From assembly GCF_000613245.1 (NCBI RefSeq), contig NZ_HG964936.1, positions 741,493-805,492 of the forward strand: DNA of 64,000 bases. Direction: 5' to 3'. Positions within the stretch are counted from its first letter, which is position 1, and every line of letters begins with the position of its first letter. Source of the DNA: Mycobacterium asiaticum DSM 44297 (GTDB lineage: Bacteria; Actinomycetota; Actinomycetes; Mycobacteriales; Mycobacteriaceae). Positions 41,079 to 50,923 of the stretch are shown here, in pieces. The notes under the pieces are model-generated. The model did no database searches. It had not been told where the DNA came from and worked only from the letters and a program-made list of their open reading frames with translations. Both the position numbers and the translations under genes were made by a program.

Positions 41079-42217
41079 CTTGGCTGCCTCGCGCACGCGC
41101 CTTCGGCCAATTGCAGGGTCTCGCGGATCAACACACCCACCGCGTCGGATTCGATCAGGAAGCCGTCGTGGCCGCAGATGGACTTGACCACCCGCACCCC
41201 GCCGCAGCCCGGCAACAGCTCGGCGAGCTCGTCCTGCAGACGCAGCGGGTAGAGCCGGTCGGACGTGATGCCGCCGACCACGGTCGGGACCGGGCACCGA
41301 GTCAGCGCCGCGTGCACGCCGCCGCGTCCGCGCCCGACGTCGTGGCTGTTGAGTGCTTCGGTCAGCGCGACGTAACTGCCCGCGTCGAAGCGGGAAAGCA
41401 GCTTGTCGCCCTGGTGCTCCAGATAGCTCTGCACGGCGTAGCGGCCGCCGGCCGCGGGGTCCTCGCCCAGCTGCGGCTCGTTGGCGAACCGCCGGTCCAG
41501 CTCGACCTCGCCGCGGTAGGTCAGATGCGCGATGCGGCGGGCGATTTTCAGCCCCTCGTCGGGAGCCCGGCCAGTGTCGTAGTAGTCGCCACCCTGCCAG
41601 TTCGGGTCTGCCTTGATCGCCGCGATCTGGGTGGTCTGCGTGCCGAGCTGGTCGCCGGTGGAGCGGGCGCCCACCGCCAGCAACAGGCCCGCCCGCACCC
41701 GGTCGGGGTGGCCGACAATCCACTCGAGCGCGCGTGCACCGCCCATGGACCCGCCAACGACGGCGGCCACCTGAGTTATTCCCAGCGCGGCCAGCGTGGC
41801 GATGTCCGCCTCGACCTGGTCGCGAATGGTGATGCGTGGAAACCTTGAGCCGTACGGCTTTCCGTCCCGGGCCAGCGAGCTCGGCCCGGTGGAGCCGCGG
41901 CAGCCGCCGAGCGAGTTGGTGGCCACCGCGCACCAGCGATTGGTATCGATCGGTGCGCCCGGTCCGGCGACCCCGTCCCACCAGCCGGGCGTGGGGTGCC
42001 CCGGTCCGGCGGGCCCGGTGATGTGCGAGTCGCCCGTGAGTGCATGCAGCACCATCACCACGTTGTCGCGCGTCGGCGACAACTCGCCCCAGCGCTGCAC
42101 CGCGATGTGGACGTCGTCGATGACCGCACCGCTTTCCAGCCGCAGCGCGCCGATGTCGACGACGCCGACCTCACCTTCGGCGGGCAGCGCTTGCGTGGGC
42201 ACGTCGGAGATCGTCAC
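41075..42217 (-). CDS. metX: Homoserine O-acetyltransferase MetX
   Basis: A 380-residue alpha/beta-hydrolase-fold enzyme that acetylates homoserine with acetyl-CoA, the first committed step of methionine synthesis. The nucleophile elbow is [14 protein letters not shown]. The catalytic Asp lies in ITSDRLYPL and the His in [10 protein letters not shown]. The N-terminal oxyanion segment includes [12 protein letters not shown]. It lies 11 bases behind metY and overlaps the methyltransferase. M. tuberculosis calls the same gene metA (Rv3341). Confidence 0.95.
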   Translation of the reverse strand: MTISDVPTQALPAEGEVGVVDIGALRLESGAVIDDVHIAVQRWGELSPTRDNVVMVLHALTGDSHITGPAGPGHPTPGWWDGVAGPGAPIDTNRWCAVATNSLGGCRGSTGPSSLARDGKPYGSRFPRITIRDQVEADIATLAALGITQVAAVVGGSMGGARALEWIVGHPDRVRAGLLLAVGARSTGDQLGTQTTQIAAIKADPNWQGGDYYDTGRAPDEGLKIARRIAHLTYRGEVELDRRFANEPQLGEDPAAGGRYAVQSYLEHQGDKLLSRFDAGSYVALTEALNSHDVGRGRGGVHAALTRCPVPTVVGGITSDRLYPLRLQDELAELLPGCGGVRVVKSICGHDGFLIESDAVGVLIRETLQLAEGACARQPR

Positions 42218-42228
42218 GTCCGGCGCCC

Positions 42229-43581
42229 TCAGAACGCCGCCACGGCCTGCGGGTCGGTCCCGGCCTTGGCGGAGTTGAACACCTGGGCGGCGGCGAAACC
42301 GAGCTCCAAGTCGGCCAGGATGTCGTCGATGTTCTCCAGTCCGACGGCCAGCCGCACCAATCCGGGAGTGACGCCGGTGGCGAGCTGCTCGGCGGCGCTG
42401 AGCTGGGCGTGGGTGGTCGAGGCCGGGTGGATGACCAGCGAACGCACATCCCCGATGTTGGCGACGTGGCTGTGCAGCTGCAGGGCGTCGACGAACGCCT
42501 TGCCGGCGTCCACGCCGCCCGCCAGCTCGAAAGCCAGCACCGCGCCGGCGCCCTTGGGCGCCAACTTCTTCGCCAACTGATGCCAGGGCGAGCTGGGCAG
42601 CCCCGCGTAGTTGACCGAAAGCACGTCCTCGCGGGCCTCTAAGAACTCGGCGACCCGCTGGGCGTTGGCGACGTGGCGCTCGACTCGCAGGCTCAGCGTC
42701 TCGAGGCCCTGGGCGACCAGGAACGCGTTGAACGGCGAAGCCGCCGAGCCGAGGTCGCGCAGCAGTTGCACGCGCGCCTTGAGCGCGAACGCGGGCGGCC
42801 CGAGCTCGGCGAACACCACGCCGTGGTAGCTGGGGTCGGGGGTGGTGAACCCAGGGAACTTGCCGTTGGTCCAGTCGAAGGTGCCGCCGTCGACGATGAC
42901 ACCGGCGATGGCCGAGCCGTGCCCGCCCAGGTACTTGGTGGCCGAGTGCACGACGATGTCCGCACCCTGGGCCAGCGGCTGGATGAGATATGGCGTGGCA
43001 ATGGTGTTGTCGACGATCAGCGGCACTCCGTTGCGGTGCGCCACGTCGGAGACGCCGGGCGTATCCAGCACGTCGATCTGCGGGTTGGAGATGGTCTCGG
43101 CGAAGAACGCCTTGGTGTTGGGCCGCACCGCCGCCTGCCAGGAGTCCAGGTCGTCGGGATCCTCGACGAAGCTGACCTCGATGCCCAGCTTTGGCAGCGA
43201 ATAGTGGAACAGGTTGTAGGTGCCGCCGTAGAGCCGCGGGCTGGAGACGATGTGATCACCGGCGGCGGCCAGGTTCAGGATGGCGTAGGTCTCGGCCGCC
43301 TGTCCGGAGGACAGAAACAACGCGGCCACACCGCCCTCGAGCGCGGCGATGCGCTGCTCGACGACGTCGGTGGTCGGGTTGCCGATGCGGGTGTAGATGT
43401 TGCCGGGCTCCGCGAGGCCGAACAGGGCGGCCGCGTGGGCGACGTTGTCGAACGTGTACGACGTGGTCTGGTAAATCGGCAGGGCCCGCGCGTTGGTGGT
43501 CGGGTCCGGCCGCTGCCCGGCGTGGATCTGCTTGGTTTCGAAAGACCAATTCGCGGTCGGGTCGGTGTTCTCGGAGCTCAC
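42229..43581 (-). CDS. metY: O-acetylhomoserine sulfhydrylase MetY (annotated metC in M. tuberculosis)
   Basis: A 450-residue PLP-dependent Cys/Met-metabolism enzyme that converts O-acetylhomoserine plus sulfide to homocysteine. The PLP lysine lies in [18 protein letters not shown]. Family segments are [21 protein letters not shown] and the C-terminal [16 protein letters not shown]. The GTG start at 43581 gives [12 protein letters not shown]. The gene is led by a SAM-IV riboswitch (43704-43822) and a possible short leader ORF, and forms an operon with metX and a methyltransferase. Confidence 0.95.
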   Translation of the reverse strand: MSSENTDPTANWSFETKQIHAGQRPDPTTNARALPIYQTTSYTFDNVAHAAALFGLAEPGNIYTRIGNPTTDVVEQRIAALEGGVAALFLSSGQAAETYAILNLAAAGDHIVSSPRLYGGTYNLFHYSLPKLGIEVSFVEDPDDLDSWQAAVRPNTKAFFAETISNPQIDVLDTPGVSDVAHRNGVPLIVDNTIATPYLIQPLAQGADIVVHSATKYLGGHGSAIAGVIVDGGTFDWTNGKFPGFTTPDPSYHGVVFAELGPPAFALKARVQLLRDLGSAASPFNAFLVAQGLETLSLRVERHVANAQRVAEFLEAREDVLSVNYAGLPSSPWHQLAKKLAPKGAGAVLAFELAGGVDAGKAFVDALQLHSHVANIGDVRSLVIHPASTTHAQLSAAEQLATGVTPGLVRLAVGLENIDDILADLELGFAAAQVFNSAKAGTDPQAVAAF

Positions 43582-43611
43582 TCTGGTCGCTTTCTGCTGG
43601 GGGAATGGCGG

Positions 43612-43665
43612 TTAGGCGAAGAGAGGCACAGCTTGCAGAGCCGAGTGGGTTTCAGGAGTGCACAT
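43612..43665 (-). CDS. Possible 17-codon leader peptide between riboswitch and metY
   Basis: ATG (complement of 43663-43665) is preceded six bases earlier by AGGGA and opens a 17-residue frame, MCTPETHSALQAVPLFA, ending in TAA at 43612. The stop is 30 bases before the metY GTG. It is too short to be judged by coding statistics, but the position downstream of the aptamer and the good ribosome site suggest a translated leader. A Cys codon at position 2 could make it sensitive to charged tRNA-Cys. The function is inference. Confidence 0.4.
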   Translation of the reverse strand: MCTPETHSALQAVPLFA

Positions 43666-43703
43666 CACGTTTCCCTGTCAGCTCAGGGGCCCGGTTGACG
43701 GCG

Positions 43704-43822
43704 GACCCGCGCTTGCCGCGTAGCCGGTGCGGCTACTCAACCTGGTCATCACCCGGGGCACCCCACCGCGGTTGGAGGGTTGCCGGCCAGCAAGCCGGGG
43801 CTTGACGCTGGCGCTCATGACC
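43704..43822 (-). ncRNA. SAM-IV riboswitch upstream of metY
   Basis: The minus strand from 43822 to 43704 (119 nt) matches from memory the mycobacterial SAM-IV aptamer almost base for base. It begins GGTCATGAGCGCCAGCG, continues through the conserved core CAAGCCCCGGCTTGCTGGCC and GGCAACCCTCC, has the GGTGGGGTGCCCCGGGTGATGACC helix closing on the 5' end, then the pseudoknot region, and ends AAGCGCGGGTC. SAM binding should turn off metY-metX. Transcription probably starts near 43826 from a TACGAT -10-like element at about 43834-43839. Confidence 0.95.
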
Positions 43823-43833
43823 GATTTGAAGAC

Positions 43834-43839
43834 TATCGT
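43834..43839 (-). promoter_or_regulatory. Putative -10 element of the metY transcript
   Basis: TACGAT on the minus strand lies about 12 bases before the 5' end of the SAM-IV aptamer, between it and the stop of the upstream hydrolase gene. Only about 40 bases separate the two, so the promoter must be here or inside the hydrolase gene. No convincing -35 at normal spacing. Confidence 0.4.
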
Positions 43840-43863
43840 ATGGCGGCGGATCCCCGCCAATTC

Positions 43864-44745
43864 CTAGCTGGCGGGCGGCTCGGCCACCTGCTTGCCGCGG
43901 TTCGCCCCCACGCATTCGTCCAGGAAATCCAGGATCACCTCGGTGACTCGCCCGGGTGCCTCGAACATCGGCACGTGGCCGACGTTGTCGAGCCTGGTGA
44001 ACCGGTGGTCGTCGGGCAGTTGAGTGCGGAAATGCTTGCTGAACCGGGGCGAAGGGACGACCCGGTCCTTCTCGCAAACCACCAGATGGGCAGGCACGGA
44101 GTTCTCGGCGAGCTGCTGCAGCCCGGGCATCAGCAGCGCCTTGACCAGCAACTGGAAGTAGGCCGGGCAGTGCGCTACGTCATCGACGATGACGCTGAGT
44201 TCGCGCTCGCTGACCCCGTCGGGGCTGGCGCTGATCGCGTAGGTGGCCAGGTGGCGGCTGAACGGTATGCGCAGTACCCGCGGCCCGAACAGCCAGGCGA
44301 GTATCAGCATCGGAATGCCCAGGATGAACTTGCCGATCACCTCGAACTTGGCCGGGCTCCACCGGGTCCAGCCGCCGGCCGGGGCGATGCCCAGCACGCT
44401 GCGCGCGCGCCCGCGTCGTTCCAGCTCGAACGCCACCCAGCCGCCGAGCGAGTTGCCGACGATGTGCGCGGTCTCCCAGCCGAGTTCGTCCATCTGGCGT
44501 TCGACATGGTCGGCCAGGACCTCGGACGACAGGAAGTAGGTGCCGGCGCGCGGACCGCCGTTGTGGCCCGCCATCGTCGGCGCGAACACCTCGTAGCGGC
44601 CGGTTTCGGCCAGTTGCTGCGCAACCACCTCCCACACCGTCTGCGACATCAGGAAGGGGTGCAGCAGCAGCACCGGCTCGCCCGAACCCAAGTGGATGGG
44701 CTCACGGGTGGCGGCGCCCGATGAAGGCTTTCGCAGGCTTCGCAT
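43864..44745 (-). CDS. Alpha/beta hydrolase
   Basis: A 293-residue alpha/beta-hydrolase-fold protein. HGxxx-like oxyanion segment LLLHPFLMSQ, nucleophile elbow IVGNSLGGWVAFE (Ser in GNSLGG), acid in VCEKDRVVP and catalytic His in NVGHVPMFEAPG. It could be an esterase or a C-C bond hydrolase; nothing fixes the substrate. It occupies the place of Rv3338/Rv3337-type hydrolase fragments in M. tuberculosis. It is divergent from trpS. The metY riboswitch starts 41 bases after its stop. Confidence 0.87.
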   Translation of the reverse strand: MRSLRKPSSGAATREPIHLGSGEPVLLLHPFLMSQTVWEVVAQQLAETGRYEVFAPTMAGHNGGPRAGTYFLSSEVLADHVERQMDELGWETAHIVGNSLGGWVAFELERRGRARSVLGIAPAGGWTRWSPAKFEVIGKFILGIPMLILAWLFGPRVLRIPFSRHLATYAISASPDGVSERELSVIVDDVAHCPAYFQLLVKALLMPGLQQLAENSVPAHLVVCEKDRVVPSPRFSKHFRTQLPDDHRFTRLDNVGHVPMFEAPGRVTEVILDFLDECVGANRGKQVAEPPAS

Positions 44746-44759
44746 AATTTCGACAGTAA

Positions 44760-45863
<1,104 letters not shown>

Positions 45864-45864
45864 G

Positions 45865-46752
45865 TTGACCGCGAACGACCAGCCCGTGCCGGCCACCCCG
45901 GGAGTACTTGACCGGCTGCGGGCCCGGGCTGACTGGTTCGACCATGCGGTGCGCGCGTTCCTGCACTTCCGGGATTGCAACGGCAATCTCTTCGCGGCCG
46001 GGCTCACCTACTACACGCTGATCGCGCTGTTTCCCTTGCTGATGATCTGTTTCGCGCTCGGTGGTTTCGCGTTGTCACGGCATCCGGGACTGGTCGACAC
46101 CATAGACGACCGCGCCCGATCGTGGGTGTCGCCGGAGCTGGGGCAGCAACTGGTCGGCGTGATGAACTCGGCGATCGCCGCGCACACCTCCGTGGGCGTG
46201 ATCGGACTGGTTTTCGCGGCTTGGGTGGGCCAGACGTGGATGTACCGGCTGCGCGAAGCGCTCGGCAGAATCTGGGGGCACCCGGTGTTCTCGGAGGGTC
46301 TGGTGCGCACCGTGCTGTCCGATCTGGCCGCCGTGGTGGCGACGTTCGGAGTAATCCTGGCCACCATGGCGCTCTCGGCGCTCGGCCATCGGGAGCCGAT
46401 GGAAGCAGCACTCAATCTGCTTGGCTTACCACAGCTTTCGGTCTTTCACTGGGTGCTGCGAGTGCTTTCCGTGCTGGTCTCCTTCCTGGTCTCGTGGCTG
46501 GTCTTCACCTGGGTGATCGTCCGGCTGCCGCGGGAGTCGGTGGGTGTCGTCACCTCGATGCAGGCCGGTCTGATCGCGGCCGTCGGGTTCGAGTTGTTCA
46601 AACTGCTGGGCTCGCTGTATCTGCGAGTGGTGTTGCGCAGCGTGGCCGGTGCGACTTTCGGGCCGCTGTTGGGGCTGCTCGTGTTCGCCTATGTCACCTG
46701 GGTGCTGGTGCTGTTCAGTACCGCCTGGGCCGCGACGGCGGACGCCTCGTGA
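45865..46752 (+). CDS. YihY/UPF0761 family inner-membrane protein, copy 1 (Rv3335c-like)
   Basis: A 295-residue protein with six predicted membrane helices. Typical YihY segments are NLFAAGLTYYTLIALFPLLMICFALGG and VSFLVSWLVFTWVIVRLPRESVGVVTSMQAGLIAAVGFELFK. Once named ribonuclease BN in error; the true function is unknown. It starts with TTG one base after trpS. The next gene is a paralogue that overlaps its stop (GTGA). Confidence 0.9.
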   Translation: MTANDQPVPATPGVLDRLRARADWFDHAVRAFLHFRDCNGNLFAAGLTYYTLIALFPLLMICFALGGFALSRHPGLVDTIDDRARSWVSPELGQQLVGVMNSAIAAHTSVGVIGLVFAAWVGQTWMYRLREALGRIWGHPVFSEGLVRTVLSDLAAVVATFGVILATMALSALGHREPMEAALNLLGLPQLSVFHWVLRVLSVLVSFLVSWLVFTWVIVRLPRESVGVVTSMQAGLIAAVGFELFKLLGSLYLRVVLRSVAGATFGPLLGLLVFAYVTWVLVLFSTAWAATADAS

Positions 46753-47801
46753 CCGATACCGACACCGACCCTGCCACCGGAACCGGCACCCCGGGGGTCC
46801 TGCAACGACTGCGGGCCCGGCACGGCTGGCTCGACCACGCGGTCAAGGCCTACCAGCGCTTCAGCAAACAGAAGGGCACCTTCTTCGCGGCGGGTCTCAC
46901 CTACTACACGATTTTCGCGTTATTTCCATTGCTGATGGTCGGTTTCGCGGTGGCCGGTTACACGTTGTCGCGCCGGCCGCAGCTGTTGAGCACGCTGGAG
47001 GGGCGCATCCGCACGGCGGTGGCCGGGGAGCTGGGCCAGCAGCTCGTCGACCTGATGAACTCGGCGATCGACGCGCGGGCTTCGGTCGGTGTGATCGGGT
47101 TGCTGACCGCGGCCTGGGCCGGCCTGGGCTGGATGTATCACTTGCGGGAGGCGTTGAGCGAAATGTGGTTACAGCCCGCCGATTCCGCGGGCTATGTGCG
47201 CACCAAGTTGTCCGACATGCTGGCCATGGTGGGCACGTTCCTGGTCATCACGGTCACCATCGCGTTGAGCGCCCTCGGGCAATCCGGCCCGATGGGGGCG
47301 TTGCTGAAATTGCTTCATATACCTGAGTTCTCGTTCTTCGACGAGATCTTCCGCGTCGTCTCGGTGCTGGTGTCGGTGCTGGTGTCGTGGCTGCTGTTCA
47401 CCTGGATGATCGCCCGGCTGCCGCGCGAGCCGGGCAGCTTCGTCACCTCGATGCGCGCCGGCTTGATGGCGGCCGTCGGTTTCGAGGTGTTCAAGCAATT
47501 GGGGTCTATCTACCTGCAGACCGTGGTGCGCAGCCCCGCCGGTGCCACGTTCGGACCGGTGCTGGGCCTGATGGTCTTCGCGTTCGTCACTTGGTCGCTG
47601 CTGTTGTTCGCCACCGCCTGGGCAGCGACGGCCGCTGACGACGAACGGGAGACTCACGTGGACCCGCCCGCTCCGGCGATCATCAGACCCCGCATTCAAG
47701 TTCAGGAGGGCCCCAGCGCGCGCCAGACATTGGCCGCCATGGCCGCTGGAGCCGTTGGCGCCCTGACGCTTTCCCGGCTGGCCCGGCGCCGCGACCGCTA
47801 G
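46749..47801 (+). CDS. YihY/UPF0761 family inner-membrane protein, copy 2
   Basis: A 350-residue paralogue of the preceding gene with the same six-helix core (TFFAAGLTYYTIFALFPLLMVGFAVAG, VSWLLFTWMIARLPREPGSFVTSMRAGLMAAVGFEVFK). It adds a ~50-residue cytoplasmic C-terminal tail ending in a short hydrophobic segment and RLARRRDR. The GTG start overlaps the stop of copy 1 by four bases. M. tuberculosis has a single copy here as far as I recall, so this is a local duplication. Its TAG overlaps that of the convergent SMR gene (CTAG). Confidence 0.9.
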   Translation: MTDTDTDPATGTGTPGVLQRLRARHGWLDHAVKAYQRFSKQKGTFFAAGLTYYTIFALFPLLMVGFAVAGYTLSRRPQLLSTLEGRIRTAVAGELGQQLVDLMNSAIDARASVGVIGLLTAAWAGLGWMYHLREALSEMWLQPADSAGYVRTKLSDMLAMVGTFLVITVTIALSALGQSGPMGALLKLLHIPEFSFFDEIFRVVSVLVSVLVSWLLFTWMIARLPREPGSFVTSMRAGLMAAVGFEVFKQLGSIYLQTVVRSPAGATFGPVLGLMVFAFVTWSLLLFATAWAATAADDERETHVDPPAPAIIRPRIQVQEGPSARQTLAAMAAGAVGALTLSRLARRRDR

Positions 47802-48112
47802 CTGACCAGCTTCAGGCCGACAATGCAGCCGACGATCCCGGCGATGAACAGCATTTTGAGCAGCGATGCCGGTTCGTCCCCCGTCACCGTCGCGTAGCAG
47901 ACCGTCAGCACCGCGCCGATGCCCACCCACACCGCGTAACTGGTGCCGGTGGGCAGGCTGCGCATCGCCACCGCCAGGCCGGTCATTGAAAACAGCAGCG
48001 CCACACCGAAGATCAGCGATGGCACAAGCCGGGTGAAGCCTTCGGACCGGCTCAGGGCGGTCGCCCACACCGCTTCGAGGACTCCGGAAACCACCAGCAC
48101 GAGCCAGGCCAT
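47798..48112 (-). CDS. SMR-family exporter, Gdx/SugE type
   Basis: A 104-residue four-helix small multidrug resistance protein. The first helix has the conserved membrane Glu (VVSGVLEAVWATAL). The pattern GFTRLVPS, AMRSLPTGTSYAVWVGIGAV and GLKLVS at the end follows SugE/Gdx, the guanidinium exporters, more closely than EmrE. Export of guanidinium by proton antiport is therefore inferred. ATG 48112 overlaps the nagA stop (TGATG), so it is translated with nagA. Only one SMR gene is present, consistent with a homodimer. Confidence 0.85.
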   Translation of the reverse strand: MAWLVLVVSGVLEAVWATALSRSEGFTRLVPSLIFGVALLFSMTGLAVAMRSLPTGTSYAVWVGIGAVLTVCYATVTGDEPASLLKMLFIAGIVGCIVGLKLVS

Positions 48113-49239
48113 CACCGCACCCCCGGAACGAGGCGCCACTGCCCGTTGGCCATCACACCCGTCACCCGCAGATGCTGATCCAGCACAACAAGATTGGCGG
48201 CGAATCCGGCCCGGATCGTGCCCACGCCGTCGAGTCCGAGCGCCCGGGCCGGGGTCGTGGAGGTGGTCTTGACCGCAGCGGCCAGGCCCGCTCCGCTGGC
48301 AACGGCGCGAAAGACTTGGTCCATGGTGGCGGTGCTGCCGGCGATGGTGGTCGTGCCGCGTACCCGGGCCACCCCCGAGCTGACGACCACCGGCACCGAT
48401 CCCAGCCGGAACTCCCCGTCACCGCAACCTGCCGCGGCCGTCGCGTCGGTCACCGCGGCGACCCGGCCCGCACCCACCGCGGCGATCACCCCCTGCACCA
48501 TGTCCGGGTGGACGTGTACCCCGTCGGCGATCAATTCCACGGTCACACGCGCATCGCCCAACAGGGCAAGCGCGGGCCCGGGCTCGCGATGATTCAAGGG
48601 TGGCATCGCATTGAACAGATGGGTGCCGACGGTGGCTCCCGCCGCAATCGCCTGCCGGGTCTGTTCGTAGTCGGCGTCGGTATGCCCGACGGCGACAACG
48701 GCACCGGCGTCGCGGAAACGCCGGATCGCCTGGCCGCTGCCCGGCAGCTCCGGGGCCAGCGTGACCATCCGCACGGTGCCGTCGGCGGCGGCCAGGACGG
48801 CGTCGATCTCGTCGGGGTCGGGCGGCCGGATCTGGGCGGGATCGTGCGCGCCGCAACGTCCCACGCTCAGCCACGGCCCCTCCAGGTGGATGCCGGCTAT
48901 CAGCCCGTTCCGGGTCGCATCGGCCAGCAAGCCAACGGCGGCAAGAAGTTTCGCGGGTGCGGCGGTGACCAAGCTGGCCAGCGTCGTGGTGGTGCCGTGG
49001 CGAGCGTGAAACGCAACGGCCCGATCCACCTCACCGTCGCTGAAGGAAGCGCCGCCGCCGCCGTGCACATGCATGTCGACGAATCCCGGAACCACAACGG
49101 AATCGGGCAGCTCCACGTCGCCCGATGCGGTCGGCGTCCCCGAACCGCAGGCGGCGATCCGCCCGCCTTGCGTGTCCACCCACCCGGGCCGGCAGACCTC
49201 GCCGTTGACCACAACCGTGCCGGCCAGGATCAAGGTCAT
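48112..49239 (-). CDS. nagA: N-acetylglucosamine-6-phosphate deacetylase NagA
   Basis: A 375-residue amidohydrolase removing acetate from GlcNAc-6-phosphate, feeding amino-sugar catabolism and cell-wall recycling. Metal site FVDMHVHGGGG, then GIHLEGPWLS (Glu), VVAVGHTDADYEQ and THLFNAMPPLNHREPG (His ligands). The catalytic Asp lies in AAVTDATAAAG. ATG 49239 overlaps the stop of the sugar transporter (ATGA); the longer frame to 49503 is inside that gene. The order sugI-nagA matches Rv3331-Rv3332. Confidence 0.94.
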   Translation of the reverse strand: MTLILAGTVVVNGEVCRPGWVDTQGGRIAACGSGTPTASGDVELPDSVVVPGFVDMHVHGGGGASFSDGEVDRAVAFHARHGTTTTLASLVTAAPAKLLAAVGLLADATRNGLIAGIHLEGPWLSVGRCGAHDPAQIRPPDPDEIDAVLAAADGTVRMVTLAPELPGSGQAIRRFRDAGAVVAVGHTDADYEQTRQAIAAGATVGTHLFNAMPPLNHREPGPALALLGDARVTVELIADGVHVHPDMVQGVIAAVGAGRVAAVTDATAAAGCGDGEFRLGSVPVVVSSGVARVRGTTTIAGSTATMDQVFRAVASGAGLAAAVKTTSTTPARALGLDGVGTIRAGFAANLVVLDQHLRVTGVMANGQWRLVPGVR

Positions 49240-50567
49240 GGCCAGCGCCCGCCGTTCTCCCAGAAATGTCGGATGTCCTCGAGCTGGCGGCCTTTGGTCT
49301 CCGGTGCGAATCGGTACACCACGCCGAACGCGATCACCGCGAAAGCCCCGAACACCGCGAAAACTCCTGCGCCGCCGAGCAGCTGCAGCAGGGTGAGGAA
49401 GAAGCCGGCGATGATCGCGTTGGCGATCAAATTCGAAGTCAGCATCACGCTGGAGCCCACCGACCGCAGATGGGACGGAAAGCTCTCCCCGGCGAACACC
49501 CACACCAGCGAGCCGAACCCGAAGCTGAACCCGACGATGAACAGCAGCACCCCGCCGAATCCGAGCAGCAGCGGGGCGTGGGATTCCTCGGCGAACACGG
49601 CGATCAGCACCGCGTCGGCGACGATCATCAGCGCGATGCCGGACAACAGGATCGGGCGCCGGCCCACCCGGTCCACCAGGAACAGCGACGTGCCCACCGC
49701 CGCCAGGCCGGCCACCTGTACCAGCGCCGGCAGCGCCAGCAACGCAAAATCACCCTCGAAGCCCATCGCTTTGAAAAGCCGTGGGCTGTAATAGATTATC
49801 GCGTTGATCCCGGTGATTTGGATGAGGAAGCCCAGGGCCACCACGAACAGGGTGGCGCGTAGATAGGGCCGTCGCAGCATCTCCGCGAGCCCGCCGCCGG
49901 GGGTGTTTTGGTCTTCGCGCACCGCGACGGCGATCTCGGCCAGTTCCGCATCCACGGCCGCCTCGGGTTCGATGCGCAACAGTGCCCGGCGCGCGTCGTC
50001 GACGCGGCCTTTGAGCAGATACCAGCGTGCGGTGTCGGGCATGCGTAACAGCAGCGGCAGCAACAGCGTCGCGGGCACCGCGGCCAGCCCGAGCATCCAC
50101 CGCCAACCCTGTGACCCGGCCAGCAGGTAGCCGGTGACATAGCCCAGGATGATGCCGCTGACGGTGGCCAGCTGGTAAGCGGCCAGCAGCGATCCGCGCA
50201 CTGCGGCGGGCGCCGATTCGGCCACGTACACCGGGACCACCACCACCGAGACGCCGATGGTGACGCCCAGCAGCAGCCGCGCTGCCAGCAGCATCGGCAC
50301 CGACACCGACATCGCGCCCAGCAAGGCGAACAGCGCGTAGCCAACCAGGATCAGCACCATCGACTTCTGCCGCCCGATCGCATTGGCCAGCACGCCGCCG
50401 CCCAGCGCTCCGCCGATCTGGCCGATCACCACCATGGTGGTGACGAGTTCCTTGTGCTCGTCGGTGAGGTCGAAGTCCCTCGAGATGACATGCAGTGCGC
50501 CCGCGATGCTGGATAGGTCGTAACCGTAGATGACCCCGACGCTGGCCGCGGTAAGGCCGACCAGCAA
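49236..50567 (-). CDS. sugI: MFS sugar transporter (SugI-like)
   Basis: A ~443-residue sugar-porter-family MFS protein with 12 predicted helices. Signatures: GQIGGALGGGVLANAIGRQKS after TM2, PVYVAESAPAAVRGSL after TM4, ITGINAIIYYSP in TM7, VDRVGRRP after TM8 and RFAPETKGRQLEDI at the C-terminus. The likely start is the TTG at 50567, leaving only two or three residues before TM1. This is shorter than the ~500-aa M. tuberculosis protein, and no better in-frame start was found. It lies 11 bases behind the PH-like gene and overlaps nagA. The substrate is probably a sugar or amino sugar. Confidence 0.85.
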   Translation of the reverse strand: MLVGLTAASVGVIYGYDLSSIAGALHVISRDFDLTDEHKELVTTMVVIGQIGGALGGGVLANAIGRQKSMVLILVGYALFALLGAMSVSVPMLLAARLLLGVTIGVSVVVVPVYVAESAPAAVRGSLLAAYQLATVSGIILGYVTGYLLAGSQGWRWMLGLAAVPATLLLPLLLRMPDTARWYLLKGRVDDARRALLRIEPEAAVDAELAEIAVAVREDQNTPGGGLAEMLRRPYLRATLFVVALGFLIQITGINAIIYYSPRLFKAMGFEGDFALLALPALVQVAGLAAVGTSLFLVDRVGRRPILLSGIALMIVADAVLIAVFAEESHAPLLLGFGGVLLFIVGFSFGFGSLVWVFAGESFPSHLRSVGSSVMLTSNLIANAIIAGFFLTLLQLLGGAGVFAVFGAFAVIAFGVVYRFAPETKGRQLEDIRHFWENGGRWP

Positions 50568-50578
50568 ACCCCGACCGG

Positions 50579-50902
50579 TCAGGTTTTCACCCTGGCTTTG
50601 AGCACTTCGATGGCCTTGGCCGGGTCCTCGGGGGTGATGCAGGGGCGCACCCGCCGGCCCACATCGATGACCAGCAGGGTGCTCTTGCGTCCGCGGTGAA
50701 TGTCCAGCGGGAACCAGTAGCGTGGATCACCGGCGCCCCAGATCCGGCCCTTGCCGCTGGCCCAGCCCATCTGCTCGCTCTTGATGCCCTTGATGTCGCT
50801 GTAGGCGACTCGTTTGGCCGTGGCAAAAGGGAAGTAGTAGTGCCGAATGGTGATGCCTTCCTCATCCAGCGTGAGGTTGGCGTCCTCGTACAGGGCGGTC
50901 AT
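50579..50902 (-). CDS. Small PH-like domain protein of unknown function
   Basis: A 107-residue soluble protein whose beta-strand pattern (ANLTLDEEGITIRHYYFPF, KRVAYSDIKGIKSEQMG, STLLVIDVGRRVRPCITPEDP) with a C-terminal helix (AKAIEVLKARV) is that of bacterial PH-like domains. No signal peptide. It sits between dacB1 (21 bases) and the sugar transporter (11 bases) on the same strand. Confidence 0.78.
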   Translation of the reverse strand: MTALYEDANLTLDEEGITIRHYYFPFATAKRVAYSDIKGIKSEQMGWASGKGRIWGAGDPRYWFPLDIHRGRKSTLLVIDVGRRVRPCITPEDPAKAIEVLKARVKT

Positions 50903-50923
50903 GGCGCCTGAGTCTAGTGCCTG

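Noticed and set aside
40347..41981. 544-codon minus-strand open frame covering the methyltransferase and part of metX
   Set aside because: Only the part from 41078 is methyltransferase; the upstream part is an out-of-frame reading of metX.
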